Made by a program: the position numbers and the translations under genes. The notes beneath the pieces were generated by a model. The model was not told the origin of the DNA and did no database searches. It worked only from the letters and a program-made list of their open reading frames with translations. A DNA stretch of 64,000 nucleotides, taken from contig NC_135556.1 of assembly GCF_964340395.1 (NCBI RefSeq), forward strand, positions 20,753,723 to 20,817,722, written 5' to 3'. The DNA is from Glandiceps talaboti. Lineage: Eukaryota > Hemichordata > Enteropneusta > Spengelidae. Positions within the stretch are counted from its first letter, which is position 1. The number at the start of each line of letters is the position of its first letter. This document shows positions 13,844-58,629 of this stretch, piece after piece.

Positions 13844-14689
13844 ATGTCTATAAACTGTCAATACTGCAGACAATCTCAAACTCACAAAATTAGCAGATAA
13901 ACATTTCACATTATGAAGTTATGATGTATGTACTTCAAGGAGAGCTTCATTTAACTCAAGTGGATCAAACATAATATATTATGACACAAAAGAATGCTGT
14001 AAAAATATTTGTGAAATTACACATGGACCCTTGGGGAGAATGAATCATTGTAAAACTACCTAGCATGGCCTTGGGGGTTAAAGTTACTGATGACAATACA
14101 ATACTAAACAATCAATAATACAACCTAAAAATACTATATTGTATATAATAAGGTGATATTATTTTGATATCTGGTATTCATAGTACAGCTGTGTTATCGA
14201 TCTATCTTCTACATTATAATATTTGTTAACTCTCTCAATGTGTCCTTGCTGTTCTTATTATTTGTACAAACACAACCACATTCCATATTTCTGTTAAATC
14301 TACAAAAAATGGCATAACATACAATTGTGTGTTTGTTTTCCTCTGAAGTTCAAAGTCTATAGTTTACAGTGTAGCATTGTCTGTGTTTTTGTTGCAGGTG
14401 GCAAGTAAAAATAACTGATCATGTTACAACAAGGAACTCAGACCATCATATTTGAATATCCCTAATTTTGAGTTAATATCTAAGGAATTTCTAGGTGCCT
14501 CATCATTTGTTGTTACAAGGCCAATGATTACATTTACACATGAAATGACATTTTACAAAAAGGAACACATAAACGGTGCTCATTCATTCCAAACAACACA
14601 AATCCTATGTTTCTGCTGGGGACTTTCCATCCCTAACCTAACACCATGCCAAACTCCGATCCCTAGTTGGAACACAGATGTATAGCTAG

Positions 14690-14835
14690 TCCACTGTTCT
14701 ACAAACTCCCGAGCTTGAACACAAATGTGTATCTAGTGTATAGTCAGTCCACTGTTCTACATTGTAAGCTAACTCAATAGCTTGAATGCAAATGTGTATC
14801 AGTGTATAGTCAGTCCACTGTTCTACATTCCCCTC
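14690..14835 (+). repeat. Short tandem duplication, unit about 70 bases
   Basis: The block AGTCAGTCCACTGTTCTACA plus a GAAC/GAATGCAAATGTGTATC segment occurs two to three times in succession (around 14690, 14745 and 14812). It is non-coding. Confidence 0.6.
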
Positions 14836-15388
14836 TCTCCCTATATAGTACAATCAGTCCACCGGTTTAGATTCTAACCTGAAAAACTGAATTGTTATTA
14901 TAACCTTGGTGGTACAGTGGTGATACAAACTGTGATTGTAACTTGTTATCATAACAATTTTACTTGACCGTATTAAAACAAATCCCTTTCTTATATATTT
15001 TCCCCAACATGGCAATAATCAACATTACAGCTGGAGTGTATCTACAACATTCAGTAATCTGACGCCACACCTTACATCTTGTATTAAGATATATGACATT
15101 ACACCTCCAATTATATAGTTGTATGCACTGGGAAATTAACAGGTTAAACACACTTAGTGCTAGTTGCACACTGTTAATTCTATACAGATTACACTACTGG
15201 TATTATATCATGATTTATTTAAGTGGTTCAACTATTAGCTACATCTGTTCATATTAATCCACTGCAATGTGACCCGTGTACATTTCTACATATTATTATT
15301 TATCATTTCACAGCTGGACTACTGGTATTTTGATAAGCGTATGTTTCATTGCAGTTTTGATTTGTGTAGACAAATATCAGTCCAACTC

Positions 15389-15391
<3 letters not shown>

Positions 15392-15455
<64 letters not shown>

Positions 15456-15540
15456 GTGCGTGTGTGCGTGTTTGTGTGTGTGTGTGTGTGTGTGTGTGGC
15501 GTGCGTGCGTGCGTGCGTGCGTTTGTGTGTGTGTGTATGC
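15392..15540. repeat. (TG)n microsatellite with TGCG interruptions
   Basis: About 150 bases of TG repeat with CGTG and GCGT variants. It lies just downstream, in DIS3 transcript sense, of the last recognised DIS3 exon. Confidence 0.95.
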
Positions 15541-15775
15541 AGGCACATGTGAAAATGTGTGTCTTCACATGTCTATGCATGTATGCTTGCATGTTTATGT
15601 GTGTCCATATGTGTATCTGCATAATGTTGGAGGATGGGGGTATGTGTGAACATCATAGTCTTGACCAAAACGATGTTAGCACACTATCAAAGGACATGGT
15701 TGCAATACAGCCACAATGATTGGTCACCTTTTATCATGTGACATTCAGAACAGACAATGATTGGATAGTACTCAC

Positions 15776-29008
<13,233 letters not shown>

Positions 29009-29157
29009 ATTGATTGTTCCACTACTCTAAAGGTATATAGTTATCAAATCAAAGTTTCAAACGATCCACAACCCTAATGCCACAGTAAGTCAGTGAGCAT
29101 AAAGTATTTTGAAATCGCTCACAGTCCTTACGATGTCGAAACAGTCGCCATTGACGC

Positions 29158-29163
29158 CACGTG
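29158..29163. promoter_or_regulatory. CACGTG E-box upstream of DIS3
   Basis: A CACGTG hexamer lies about 150 bases before the DIS3 start codon, in a locally GC-richer stretch (about 29120-29300) that is the likely TATA-less promoter. A USF/MYC-type factor could bind it. This is inference from the motif alone. Confidence 0.35.
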
Positions 29164-29309
29164 TGACCTCTCAACTATGACCTAGCATTTCATGACTCGA
29201 TGCAGCGCCCCCTTGCGGTAATTTCTTCCCTCTATTCACCGTTTGTTTTTTGAGTGGATGGATCGGAAGAAATAACCGCGAGGCGCTGCATATAGAGCGT
29301 GTACTAGTA

Positions 29310-29660
29310 GGAGATGAAGGTCAAGATACTGAGAAGCTTTAATAGTGTCCAACTTGAAAGCTTATCTTTAAGGATATAGGTGTAGACACTTGTTGTATCG
29401 AGATGCAAAACATAATAAGTTATACTATTTGACCTTGAAGATGGAAATCAATGTAAAAGTATTAAAAGAAAGTACACCTTCGATAATAATATGGGTGTAA
29501 ACATTTAGCCTGTGTATTCTTGAGTTATGGAAGAAAGACTTTTTAAAGCTATTTGACCTTGAAAATACTGGTCAAGGTCAAAGTCTCATTAGAAAGATTG
29601 CCATTGATGATGTGGGGTAGACACTTGAACGGTGTCCACATGTATAAAACTTTTGGCAAT
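29310..29660. repeat. Imperfect tandem repeat carrying TGACCTTGA / TCAAGGTCA motifs
   Basis: About three copies of a roughly 110-base module, each with TTTGACCTTGAA(G/A)AT and GTGTAGACACTT or a close relative. Around 29550-29582, TTGACCTTGAA and TCAAGGTCAAAG face each other. These match the extended half-site of monomeric nuclear receptors (ERR/SF-1 type), but a dispersed repeat would carry them anyway. Confidence 0.5.
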
Positions 29661-29861
29661 ACTTACAGCAAAATGTGCATTTTTATTAAGTGATGTGCAT
29701 ATGTTCCTCACATTATTACTCATGTACCAAAGATTACTTTCACCATTGCACATATGCATACTAATGGTATTTCATACACAAAAGCACATGACCGCATATT
29801 ATTATTTTACGGAAATTTGTTGTTTCGGATAAACATACGTACTAATAATAGAATCCCATGC

Positions 29862-30005
29862 CACATGAGGAGTATTTGCACTCTTGCTTGCAGTGTTTTT
29901 GGTTGCACTTTCGCTACGTTCATGAAAGTACTGCCGCAGAGAACACTGCATGCAAGCACTCATGCATCATGGGGTTCTCTAATAGTATGTTATGTTACCT
30001 TTTTG
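29862..30005. mobile_element. Hairpin dispersed repeat, copy C
   Basis: GAGTATTTGCAC is followed by GCTTGCAGTGTTTTTGG and the inverted CTGCCGCAGAGAACACTGCA, ending CATCATGGGGTTCTC as in copy A. This is the third member of the family in this window. Confidence 0.6.
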
Positions 30006-33000
30006 TGCCAAGTTTGGTTGAAATAGGCCGATGAGAAATTAGAGTGTCAGAGAGATGAGAGTGAATGGATGGATGGTTGGATGGACAGACCAATGGACGA
30101 CGAATAGAGGGGCTAAAAACTACCACTGGTCCAATTACAAATGAAAAAAAACATGAAATTTACGAGAGAAAGGTATGAAAGTTGACAGCAAAAGGAAAGT
30201 TATGAGACATAATGTGGTACATTTCAACAGTGACAATCACTCAGTCTGAAGTATGTGTTTTTTGGGAAATTCGCTTGAACAGTTTATTTACTTTGAAATT
30301 TTGTCTACTCACAAATACATTATTATAAGCATACAACTGTCGGAATACCATTTCTACTAAGTACTTTGCACATCAAAACTTATGTAGTTTGTTTTTCCTT
30401 TGCAAATAATACATTTTAGGAAGAAATGTACATAGTTGGCTAACATGTTTGAGAAAAGTACTGCAACACACGAGTTTTGAAGCTGATAAATTACAATGCA
30501 ATAAACCTATATTGACCTCTCAAACATCTAATTATGCATGCAGTATATATATATATATGAGCAGTAGCATCAAAGTAAAACAAATAAAAACTTGTATGGC
30601 CAGATGCTGGTGTTCAGGAACATATTTCCTTATCAAAGATCTTGCACAACAAAATTTACAAAGTTTGAGTGGCATCGCCAACATTCAATATTGCTTCATA
30701 TAGAGTTCGTACATGTATACTTTATATTTCCAAGTGATTTCAGGTTTTCATGGACAGCTCATTTCATTTTCCAAAGAGTATGACACAGTTCATATCACCA
30801 CTCACTCACCAACAGCTTGCTTTCTCATTTGATTTGAGGTGGACAACTGTCTCGTCTAGCAATGGGTACATTCTTAACAACTTACGGCTGATCACTTCAT
30901 TAAAATCCTCTTTCTATGGGGGAGGGGGGGGGGATTGAAATCCTATGACTTTTGAGAAGCTTACACACCCTCGTTATATTGTTATTTTCATCTCACCCAT
31001 CTACACAGAACAGAAGCCAAACACTTAGATAACATTCAAACAAAGTGGCGCAGTGAAAATCTATACATGGTACATGAAAAATGCTTAGTTAAGAGCAATA
31101 TTAGAAACATGCCATTTTCATGACCAAATCATCAATTCTGGAAAAACAAAGAAATTTCTTTCAAAATCTGATATTTAATACTGCTTATGCTAACACACTG
31201 ATTGTGTCTCTAAAGTAGTTGTCTCTCTATAACTGATAACTTACTTACTCTGACAATAAAATATCTGTGGATTTGCATCCTAAACAGTCAATAACCAACA
31301 ATGTACAGTTCACTTCAGTTCCAATTTACATGAAATTACACATCATCTATCCAAACTGTAACTTTGAACGTGGGTCATTCTTATTGCCACGTTTGCAAAA
31401 TAATTTTTTTTAGCCAAAATATCAACAGCATACTGTTCATCATTGTTTTCACTTGGTGACACAAGATGTGGTATTTAAAGACTATTCATTGTGTAGAGCC
31501 TGTCACCATTCTATACTGAAATCATTCTTTTCAACTGAATCCTTCTTCCCAGTACAATTTTTACATTACTCGAAAATCAACATCACTTGGAATCAATATC
31601 TATTTTCAAATGAATGATTGTTCCCAGTTTAGGTTTTCACATTATGCCAAGGTATCTATCTGTTCATGACATATGAACAGTCTTGGCACTATCACACTTT
31701 GGACAAACTTATGACTACAGTTTGCTTAATTAGCTAAACTTATCTTAGACCCAACATTCTATTTCACAAGATAAATGACAATACTTTACATGAAATCGAA
31801 GCTATCGCTAGAGGGCTACAGTTTGCACTACATCAACACTGCTGTTCCTACCTCTCTAGGTAGTAAAGCTAAATTCAGAACAGCTTGAGAGTTATTGGCC
31901 TTGGATTGTCACCATCCCTTTCCTGTTTGCTTATGTATGTTGTGTTAATGTGTTTTTTATTTACACAGGTCACTGTATGTGGTTCTCCACATACGGTAGT
32001 GGAGGAAACTTCTTCAACTGAACTGAACATAACACAAGTTCTCAACATACCTTGTTATCTTTGAGAGGATTTTGACTAGTGTTACATTAAACAACTTTGT
32101 TTGACATCAATAGCATACATGAACTAAGACAGTTTTTTTTGAAATCTTTTGTAATTATTGCACCCTTTAATGTAACTCTTAATCAGGACGTACAAAATCA
32201 AGTTCAATCTAACTTGCATTTGGTTTTACCTACAGATCTTCTTTAGTCATTTCTTTTATCAAATGGACTCATGCAGCACTACCTAAAATTTGAACACATG
32301 TTTGTTTATTTCACAAAGTCACCCCAAAAAGGTCACTGCAAATTATTTTTTGTGACACATTACACAGAATCCCTACATGTCATCAGTAAATATCACAGCC
32401 ATTTGGTAGGCCACAGGCACAAATAAATGCAATTTTTTTAATCATGAAAAAAGAAAGAAAATTATTTCATGCAACTTCATCATCTGGACATGATCAATAA
32501 CGATAATATGGTGAGGTAATAACAAAACATGACATGCATATGAGGAGACAAAGCATTGCCGTATAACTTAACAACATATTGTAATTACATAAAACAGAAA
32601 ATGTCTTTCACATTTAACCCCTTCAATACTGAAAACATTCCCGCCTAAATTGTTTGGACAAAATTCTTGTTTTATGTAAGTTTTGGCATATATCAACTTC
32701 ATTTTAGACTGGAATTAAAGAAATGTTACTTCCTAATAACGTAATATTATTGTAATTATGAAAATATTCATATAAATTGGGTCCCCATATTATTTAAAAC
32801 TCGTCTCTAGTCATGAAAGGGTTAACACTTGTGAAGGTTGAAAAACCAACAACGTAACATCATCATGGCAGGACCATTGAAGACAAATTTACGCACAAGC
32901 TTGGAATACAGTCTTCAATGAATTATCTCAAGGTGTGCACTTACTCAATTCACAAATAAATAACACAACTTTTATCATAATCTGTAAAGGGGATTGTTTA

Positions 33001-33954
33001 ATAAATTGTATATCAACCTTATTATATGTCACATATTTTATCCAAGTTACGATACAATCAGAAAAGTAGGCTCCCCAACGCTCAGATTTTGAGGACTTGA
33101 CTACGAGTCGAGGATTTGTCACACTCCAATATTAATAAAAGGTAGAACAGTCTGATTTATCGTAAGTTTTGCTTTGAGTGTAGAATGCAACACAAAAATT
33201 GCATTTACTTTGATAAACAAAAAACCAACCTATCATCGGTTAAAATCAAGAAATGACACATGGAGTCACTGTACAATTTTTTTTTTTAAATAGAGGTTAA
33301 AATGACATTGAAATTAAGTCATTTTAAAATCCAACATGGCTGCCAAGTACTGCGTTACCTCTAAGGGAAAATAAAAGATTGACAATTTCCTTGAAAACAA
33401 GATGGTGAAACCCCAATTATCTTTACTTATTTCAAAGGACCAAGAACAAGTTTTCATATGACAACATCTAGAGGAATTGAAAAGCTTTGGTTTTCAGGGA
33501 AATTCTTTGCCAAGGTGCATTCTACCTTAACACAGTAGAGGTTATGTGACAACTTTTCTTTAGGCAAATGTCTTGGTTTCAATGGAAGATTGACAAACAG
33601 TGGAAGAATAACTTCACAAGTGTACATTGCACTCACTAACACTGAACTAATTTCAACCGAGCCAGATTCTAGCACACAAGAATGGTACAATTTTACAAAA
33701 CACCATACATTTCATTTTTCCTGCCTGTACAAAATTTCAGTTTATATGATCAAATTTAATCAATATTTATGTCCTTGAGCGCCACGAATGGAAAAAATCT
33801 GTGAACCACCATACTTTTAGTGAACCACCTACAAATGTGATTACAACATACATCTTTTAGAAAGGAAAATAACGCCATTGTGATCTGAGCCTCTGCTACA
33901 AACTTTGTATCAAATCTGGAGGTGAATTAAAATGACTAATGATTCTAATCTTAT
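30006..33954. other. Intergenic region and probable HSPA4 3' UTR
   Basis: I see no coding exon here. The right side should hold the 3' UTR of HSPA4. Minus-strand AATAAA signals occur near 32305 and 31955, but I cannot tell which is used. The left side is AT-rich with a short G run near 30918-30934. Confidence 0.5.
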
Positions 33955-54700
<20,746 letters not shown>

Positions 54701-54783
54701 TCAGAATATATTCCTGGACAATGTATTGTGACGAAGTGGTGAACACAATACTGCTAAGATGGCACAATCAGCTTGGTCTCTTC

Positions 54784-54791
54784 CTTATATA
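54784..54791 (-). promoter_or_regulatory. TATA box of HSPA4
   Basis: TATATAAG on the minus strand, about 135 bases before the start codon. This places transcription start near 54755-54760 and gives a 5' leader of roughly 105 bases. Confidence 0.65.
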
Positions 54792-54798
54792 GCCATCT

Positions 54799-54845
54799 AG
54801 TCGAGAACTTTCTCAGCTGTACGGTACCGGCGATTTTCTAGACAA
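54799..54845. promoter_or_regulatory. Additional weak heat-shock elements of HSPA4
   Basis: GAGAACTTTCTC (GAA-2-TTC) near 54803-54814 and TTTTCTAGAC (TTC-2-GAC) near 54833-54842 are short HSF-type inverted pairs. They lie between the TATA box and the main heat-shock element. Confidence 0.45.
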
Positions 54846-54866
54846 GATCACATGGACGACGGTCCG

Positions 54867-54874
54867 TGACGTCA
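54867..54874. promoter_or_regulatory. CRE-type TGACGTCA site
   Basis: A perfect 8-base palindromic CREB/ATF consensus, immediately beside the main heat-shock element in the HSPA4 promoter. Confidence 0.5.
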
Positions 54875-54876
54875 TT

Positions 54877-54899
54877 TTCGAGAAGGTTCGGGAGAATCT
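54877..54899. promoter_or_regulatory. Heat-shock element array of HSPA4
   Basis: TTC-ga-GAA-gg-TTC-gg-GAG-aa-TCT: five alternating triplets with exact 2-base spacing, the first three perfect. This is the HSF1 trimer binding pattern. It sits about 90 bases upstream of the TATA box, where functional elements of heat-inducible genes usually lie. Confidence 0.8.
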
Positions 54900-54919
54900 A
54901 GTATACGCATGCGTATACT
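54900..54919. other. Perfect 20-bp palindrome
   Basis: AGTATACGCATGCGTATACT is identical to its reverse complement and abuts the heat-shock element. Its core GCATGCG resembles an NRF-1 half site. A second palindrome, GATTCGTATACGAATC, is at 55126-55141. Function unknown. Confidence 0.5.
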
Positions 54920-55139
54920 TGAGCGTTTTGCTTGCACAATTAAAAATCTATTTATTGGTGGAAAAGTTCACCCAAATTTGACATGCCGTCAATAAATATA
55001 ATGGATACGCCATGCAAGTTCAAACATTGGCGTAAATTATTACAAACAGCAAAAATGTATGTCGTATTCGGGGATTTTCGGGGAAAATGGTGTAAATTAG
55101 CATCGGAATTGGATTGTACAGACTGGATTCGTATACGAA

Positions 55140-55735
55140 TCTCAGCTCAAGTGTTATCTGGCCTACTCAGGAACAGTTTTAGGATCTCTCCTGTTTCGCC
55201 GAATACCATAAGCCCTCTCCTCTTCCTTCTTTACATTAAGGACTTACCAAAGGCAGTTAATTCCAAAATCCGACTTTTTGCCGATGTCTGCATCATCTAC
55301 AGAGATGTCACAACACAGCAAGATTGCACATCACTACAGGAAGAATGAAGATATCAATGCCCTTGGAAAATGGGCAAGCAAAGGCAAATGAATTTCAACC
55401 CAGGAAAATGTTACACCATACACATTACTCACAAGAAGAAACAAATCATCACTGAGTACAATATAAACTGACATGTGAAAGTTCGTTACTTAAGTTTCAA
55501 CTCCGAGATATGGGGCTTGGACCAGTGTCTTTAGTGATTGTAATGGGCACATCACATCAACAAGCAAGTCAGAAATAAAGCAAATAAAATGCTAGGCCTT
55601 CTTAGAAGAAACATCAACTCTTGTCACAAAACCAAAATTCCTCTGCAAAATTCATGCAAAACCCTCGTCCGGTCAAAATTAGAATACTGTGCAAACATCT
55701 GGGACCCCTATCACCAAAATAACAGAAAATAATAT
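55140..55735 (+). pseudogene. Decayed LINE reverse-transcriptase fragment
   Basis: In frame near 55213-55345 it reads PLLFLLYIKDLPKAV, then SKIRLFADVCIIYRD, the palm region of a non-LTR reverse transcriptase. The catalytic FADD/YADD box has become FADV. After a stop near 55346 the similarity continues in another frame (ALGKWASK...FNPGKCYTIH), and later KLEYCANIWDPY, the usual block downstream of the polymerase domain. Several stops and frameshifts make it inactive. The 5' and 3' ends of the element are absent. It occupies most of the interval between the divergent HSPA4 and BTB-kelch genes. Confidence 0.85.
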
Positions 55736-55993
55736 TAAAAATCCGGAAAATCGCTTGAACAAAATAGATTATTTGTCCTTTACCCTACGGCCAGAGTATG
55801 TTTTTTCCGCTGACGCAACGCACTAGCGGGGCATCTGTTATAAAAGTGCCGTCGTGAAGAAGCTAGTTTTAAGATATCAACATCGGATTCAAATCCACTC
55901 GTATCCCGAATTTAGCAATCGGTACCGGCTGTAACAGCGCCCTCACAAGAACTGGAGACAAGAATATCACGCATACGAGTGAACTTACAAAAC

Positions 55994-58174
55994 ATGGCTG
56001 CTTCTATCTCCAGAAGAAACCAAATCGTCGACCGAGGGATTTATTTCCGTCTTAAAAACTATGGGTACAAAATATTATCATTACTTCTGGATCAAAGAAA
56101 CCGTCAACAATATTGTGGTTTAGCGCCACGCTTTTCTGGGCACACAATATTCGCCCACGAGTGTGTGTTAGGAGTGTGGTCAGAGCTCATCGCTGAGAAG
56201 TTTCTGCAGCTGCAGTCGAATGGAGCAGACGATGAAAGGAAGACAAGAATAGTTGAAGAGTTAACTCGTAGGATTTCATTCGAAGTATTTATTACAATTG
56301 TTAATTTTATGTACACTGGACGTTTAAATGCTACTCAACAAAATCAAGAAGAACTAAAGAAAGGCATCAAACTATTAAAAATCAGTGAACTGGAAAACTT
56401 TCAATCATTCATTTGTACCACTAGTACTAGTAGTAGTAGTAGTAGTGCTAGTTTGAAAGATTTCGGTAATAGATTTTTATCAAAATTAAGAGAGTTCAGG
56501 AAGAGGGGACAATTATGCGACGTAACTTTGTGTGTTGCGGGAAAGAAGTTCCATGCGCACAAGAGCGTCCTCGCTGTATGCAGTCCGTACTTTGAAGCGA
56601 TGTTTACAAATGATATGTCAGAGCGACACCAACGGCGAATAAACTTACCTTCCCTCACTGAAGAACAAGGTCGGTTACTGATGACATTTATGTACAACGG
56701 TGCTTTAACACTAAATGCTGACAACATTGATGATTCTGTTGTTGTGGCAGATTACTTTCGTGTACAAAAGTTGAAGGAGTTTTGTAGCAAATTTCTTACC
56801 CAAACGCTTTGCAGTTCAAACTGTATGGGATATATGTACCTTGCTGAACATTTTAATTTTCAAAAAGTACACAAAACTTCTAAAATTTTCTTGCAGTGCC
56901 ATTTTACAGATGTACTGAAAGAAGATGAAGTGCTATCACTGTCGTCAGATCAATTGATTGAAGTGATAACTGATGAAGACAATGTAGTTGAAGTTGTTCA
57001 GCAGGGCAAAATAGTAACCAATGAAATTTGTATATTTGAAATGATTGTTCAGTGGATACGACATGATTTAGACATTAGAAAAGAAGTATTTCCCAAACTT
57101 TTTACTCATATCAATCTTCAATCAATGTCTGCTGAAATGATCAAAGATAACATTCTAAACCATGATCTTGTGCAGGAATTTCCAAACTGTAAAAATTTAG
57201 CAGATGAAACACTTCAAAACTTGTCCTTACATAGTCACAAGAGTGTTGCTAAAGAAAGTATGATGAGAAGAGGAAAGCTACTCAATGTTTTGGTAATGGT
57301 TGAGGCAACATCAATTTTCAAAAGAAACAGCCAAAATTCAGGTCTGATCGGTTATATGGTAGAAGAGATGAGACCTGTTCATTTACCAAGCATGCCTGTA
57401 GACCTTACAGAAGCGTCAGCTGTAGTGTATGGTAACATTCTGTATGTTGCAGGGGGTATGGAGATGGCTAATAGTATTCAGACTCCTACAAAATACTTTT
57501 TTTGCTATGATCCTTTTCTGAACATTTGGCGCACTCTCCCTAACTTGTTAGAAGCAGTTATCCGTGGAAGGCTCGTTGGTAGCAATCGTTGTATCTTTCT
57601 GATTGGTCGGAAGGATTCTAACAGCATGATTGTTCAGAAGTACAACATTACAGCTGCAGAGTGGACATTTGGTTGTCAAATGAATGATCCTATATATGGC
57701 AGGTTCAGCTGTGTTGATGTATCAGATGAGAAATTCTACACTGTGAGTCTACCAAAGTGTCTGTCATGGAATATCCTATACAGATACAGTATAGCAGATG
57801 ATAATTGGCAAGAAGTGACATGTCCAGAAATGCCCATCAAATCTTCTCTTCCATACTACATCTTGCCAGCCACATGTACAACCAGTGGCAAATTCTATGT
57901 GACTGATTTCCATGAACTTCATTGTGTCTTTGACATTGAAGAAGAGAAATGGGAAATTCAGACAGAACATTGCATCCGACTACCCTATAGGGAAGAAAGC
58001 AGTGCACATGAAATGTATGAAGTATGTATGATGGAAGACAAACTCTACCTCTTTGGTAAACAAGTACACAGTTACAATATCAACAGCCATCAATGGCAAA
58101 GCTTAGAATCTTTCTCCACCGTCAGTACTGGCAGAGATTTGTGCTGGCTGCAGATTCCAAGTCAGTTCCTGTAA
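55994..58174 (+). CDS. Intronless tandem-BTB, BACK and kelch protein (KLHL-like)
   Basis: A single exon of 726 residues. I take the ATG at 55994 (MAASISRRNQ), because the frame upstream opens only with a GTG. BTB-BACK-kelch proteins are usually substrate adaptors of Cullin-3 ubiquitin ligases. Two BTB units are visible: a divergent one at about 35-140 (FSGHTIFAHECVLGVWSELI to VNFMYTGRL) and a typical one at about 160-268 (LCDVTLCVAGKKFHAHKSVL, CSPYFEAMF, FMYNGALTL). They are joined by a Ser-rich linker at about 142-154 that is encoded partly by an AGT repeat. The BACK domain runs from about 275 to 385 (VTNEICIFEMIVQWIRHD). Kelch-type repeats fill about 450-726, though the Gly-Gly signature is clear only once (YVAGGMEM). 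A known vertebrate one-to-one relative is not apparent. Lack of introns beside a LINE fragment suggests retroposition, but single-exon KLHL genes are also common. AATAAA signals are at 58588 and 58600. Confidence 0.93.
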   Translation: MAASISRRNQIVDRGIYFRLKNYGYKILSLLLDQRNRQQYCGLAPRFSGHTIFAHECVLGVWSELIAEKFLQLQSNGADDERKTRIVEELTRRISFEVFITIVNFMYTGRLNATQQNQEELKKGIKLLKISELENFQSFICTTSTSSSSSSASLKDFGNRFLSKLREFRKRGQLCDVTLCVAGKKFHAHKSVLAVCSPYFEAMFTNDMSERHQRRINLPSLTEEQGRLLMTFMYNGALTLNADNIDDSVVVADYFRVQKLKEFCSKFLTQTLCSSNCMGYMYLAEHFNFQKVHKTSKIFLQCHFTDVLKEDEVLSLSSDQLIEVITDEDNVVEVVQQGKIVTNEICIFEMIVQWIRHDLDIRKEVFPKLFTHINLQSMSAEMIKDNILNHDLVQEFPNCKNLADETLQNLSLHSHKSVAKESMMRRGKLLNVLVMVEATSIFKRNSQNSGLIGYMVEEMRPVHLPSMPVDLTEASAVVYGNILYVAGGMEMANSIQTPTKYFFCYDPFLNIWRTLPNLLEAVIRGRLVGSNRCIFLIGRKDSNSMIVQKYNITAAEWTFGCQMNDPIYGRFSCVDVSDEKFYTVSLPKCLSWNILYRYSIADDNWQEVTCPEMPIKSSLPYYILPATCTTSGKFYVTDFHELHCVFDIEEEKWEIQTEHCIRLPYREESSAHEMYEVCMMEDKLYLFGKQVHSYNINSHQWQSLESFSTVSTGRDLCWLQIPSQFL

Positions 58175-58625
58175 AACTTTTAAAGTAACTACTTCACATC
58201 AGCTTTTATAACTTATCAGACACATCTATACATTGTGAAGACAGGTTGTATTATATTTGTCAATTTTTCTTTCAAACCTCCAAGATAACAAAAAAAAAAT
58301 TCTACAATTACAGTCTCATTTATCAAATCTACGACAAAAGTGTGGAAATCCACATAGCACATAGAAATGAAACACGAAAGTTTACATTTAAAGTACTCGA
58401 GACAGCAAAATGGAACATAGCAATAACCACACCTCCTGTTTACTATACTGGGTCATTCTTCAGTTTACACACTGAATAGAGACAAGTGATTTGTTCAAAA
58501 TATGTCTGTTTCTCCATGAAAAGTGAAAGAAGAGAACTTGTGTCTGAATCAAAGTTGTACCATGATGAACATACATAGTGTTATGGAAATAAACTACAAA
58601 ATAAATTTGAAGATGAGATTTAACA
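58175..58625 (+). other. 3' UTR of the BTB-kelch gene
   Basis: AT-rich sequence after the stop codon, with two AATAAA signals (58588-58593, 58600-58605), so transcript ends near 58615-58630 are likely. A 77-codon open frame at 58246-58479 has no recognisable domain and I do not call it. Confidence 0.55.
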
Positions 58626-58629
58626 TTGG

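Noticed and set aside
54983-55348. 121-codon frame as a host gene
   Set aside because: The second half is a degraded reverse transcriptase (FADV instead of FADD) and the first half is unrelated sequence, so it is treated as a LINE relic.
55979-55993. GTG start adding five residues (MNLQN) to the BTB-kelch protein
   Set aside because: Nuclear genes initiate at ATG almost always. The in-frame ATG at 55994 is the natural start.
58246-58479. 77-codon frame after the BTB-kelch gene
   Set aside because: It lies in the 3' UTR before the poly-A signals and has no domain. Its start is arbitrary.
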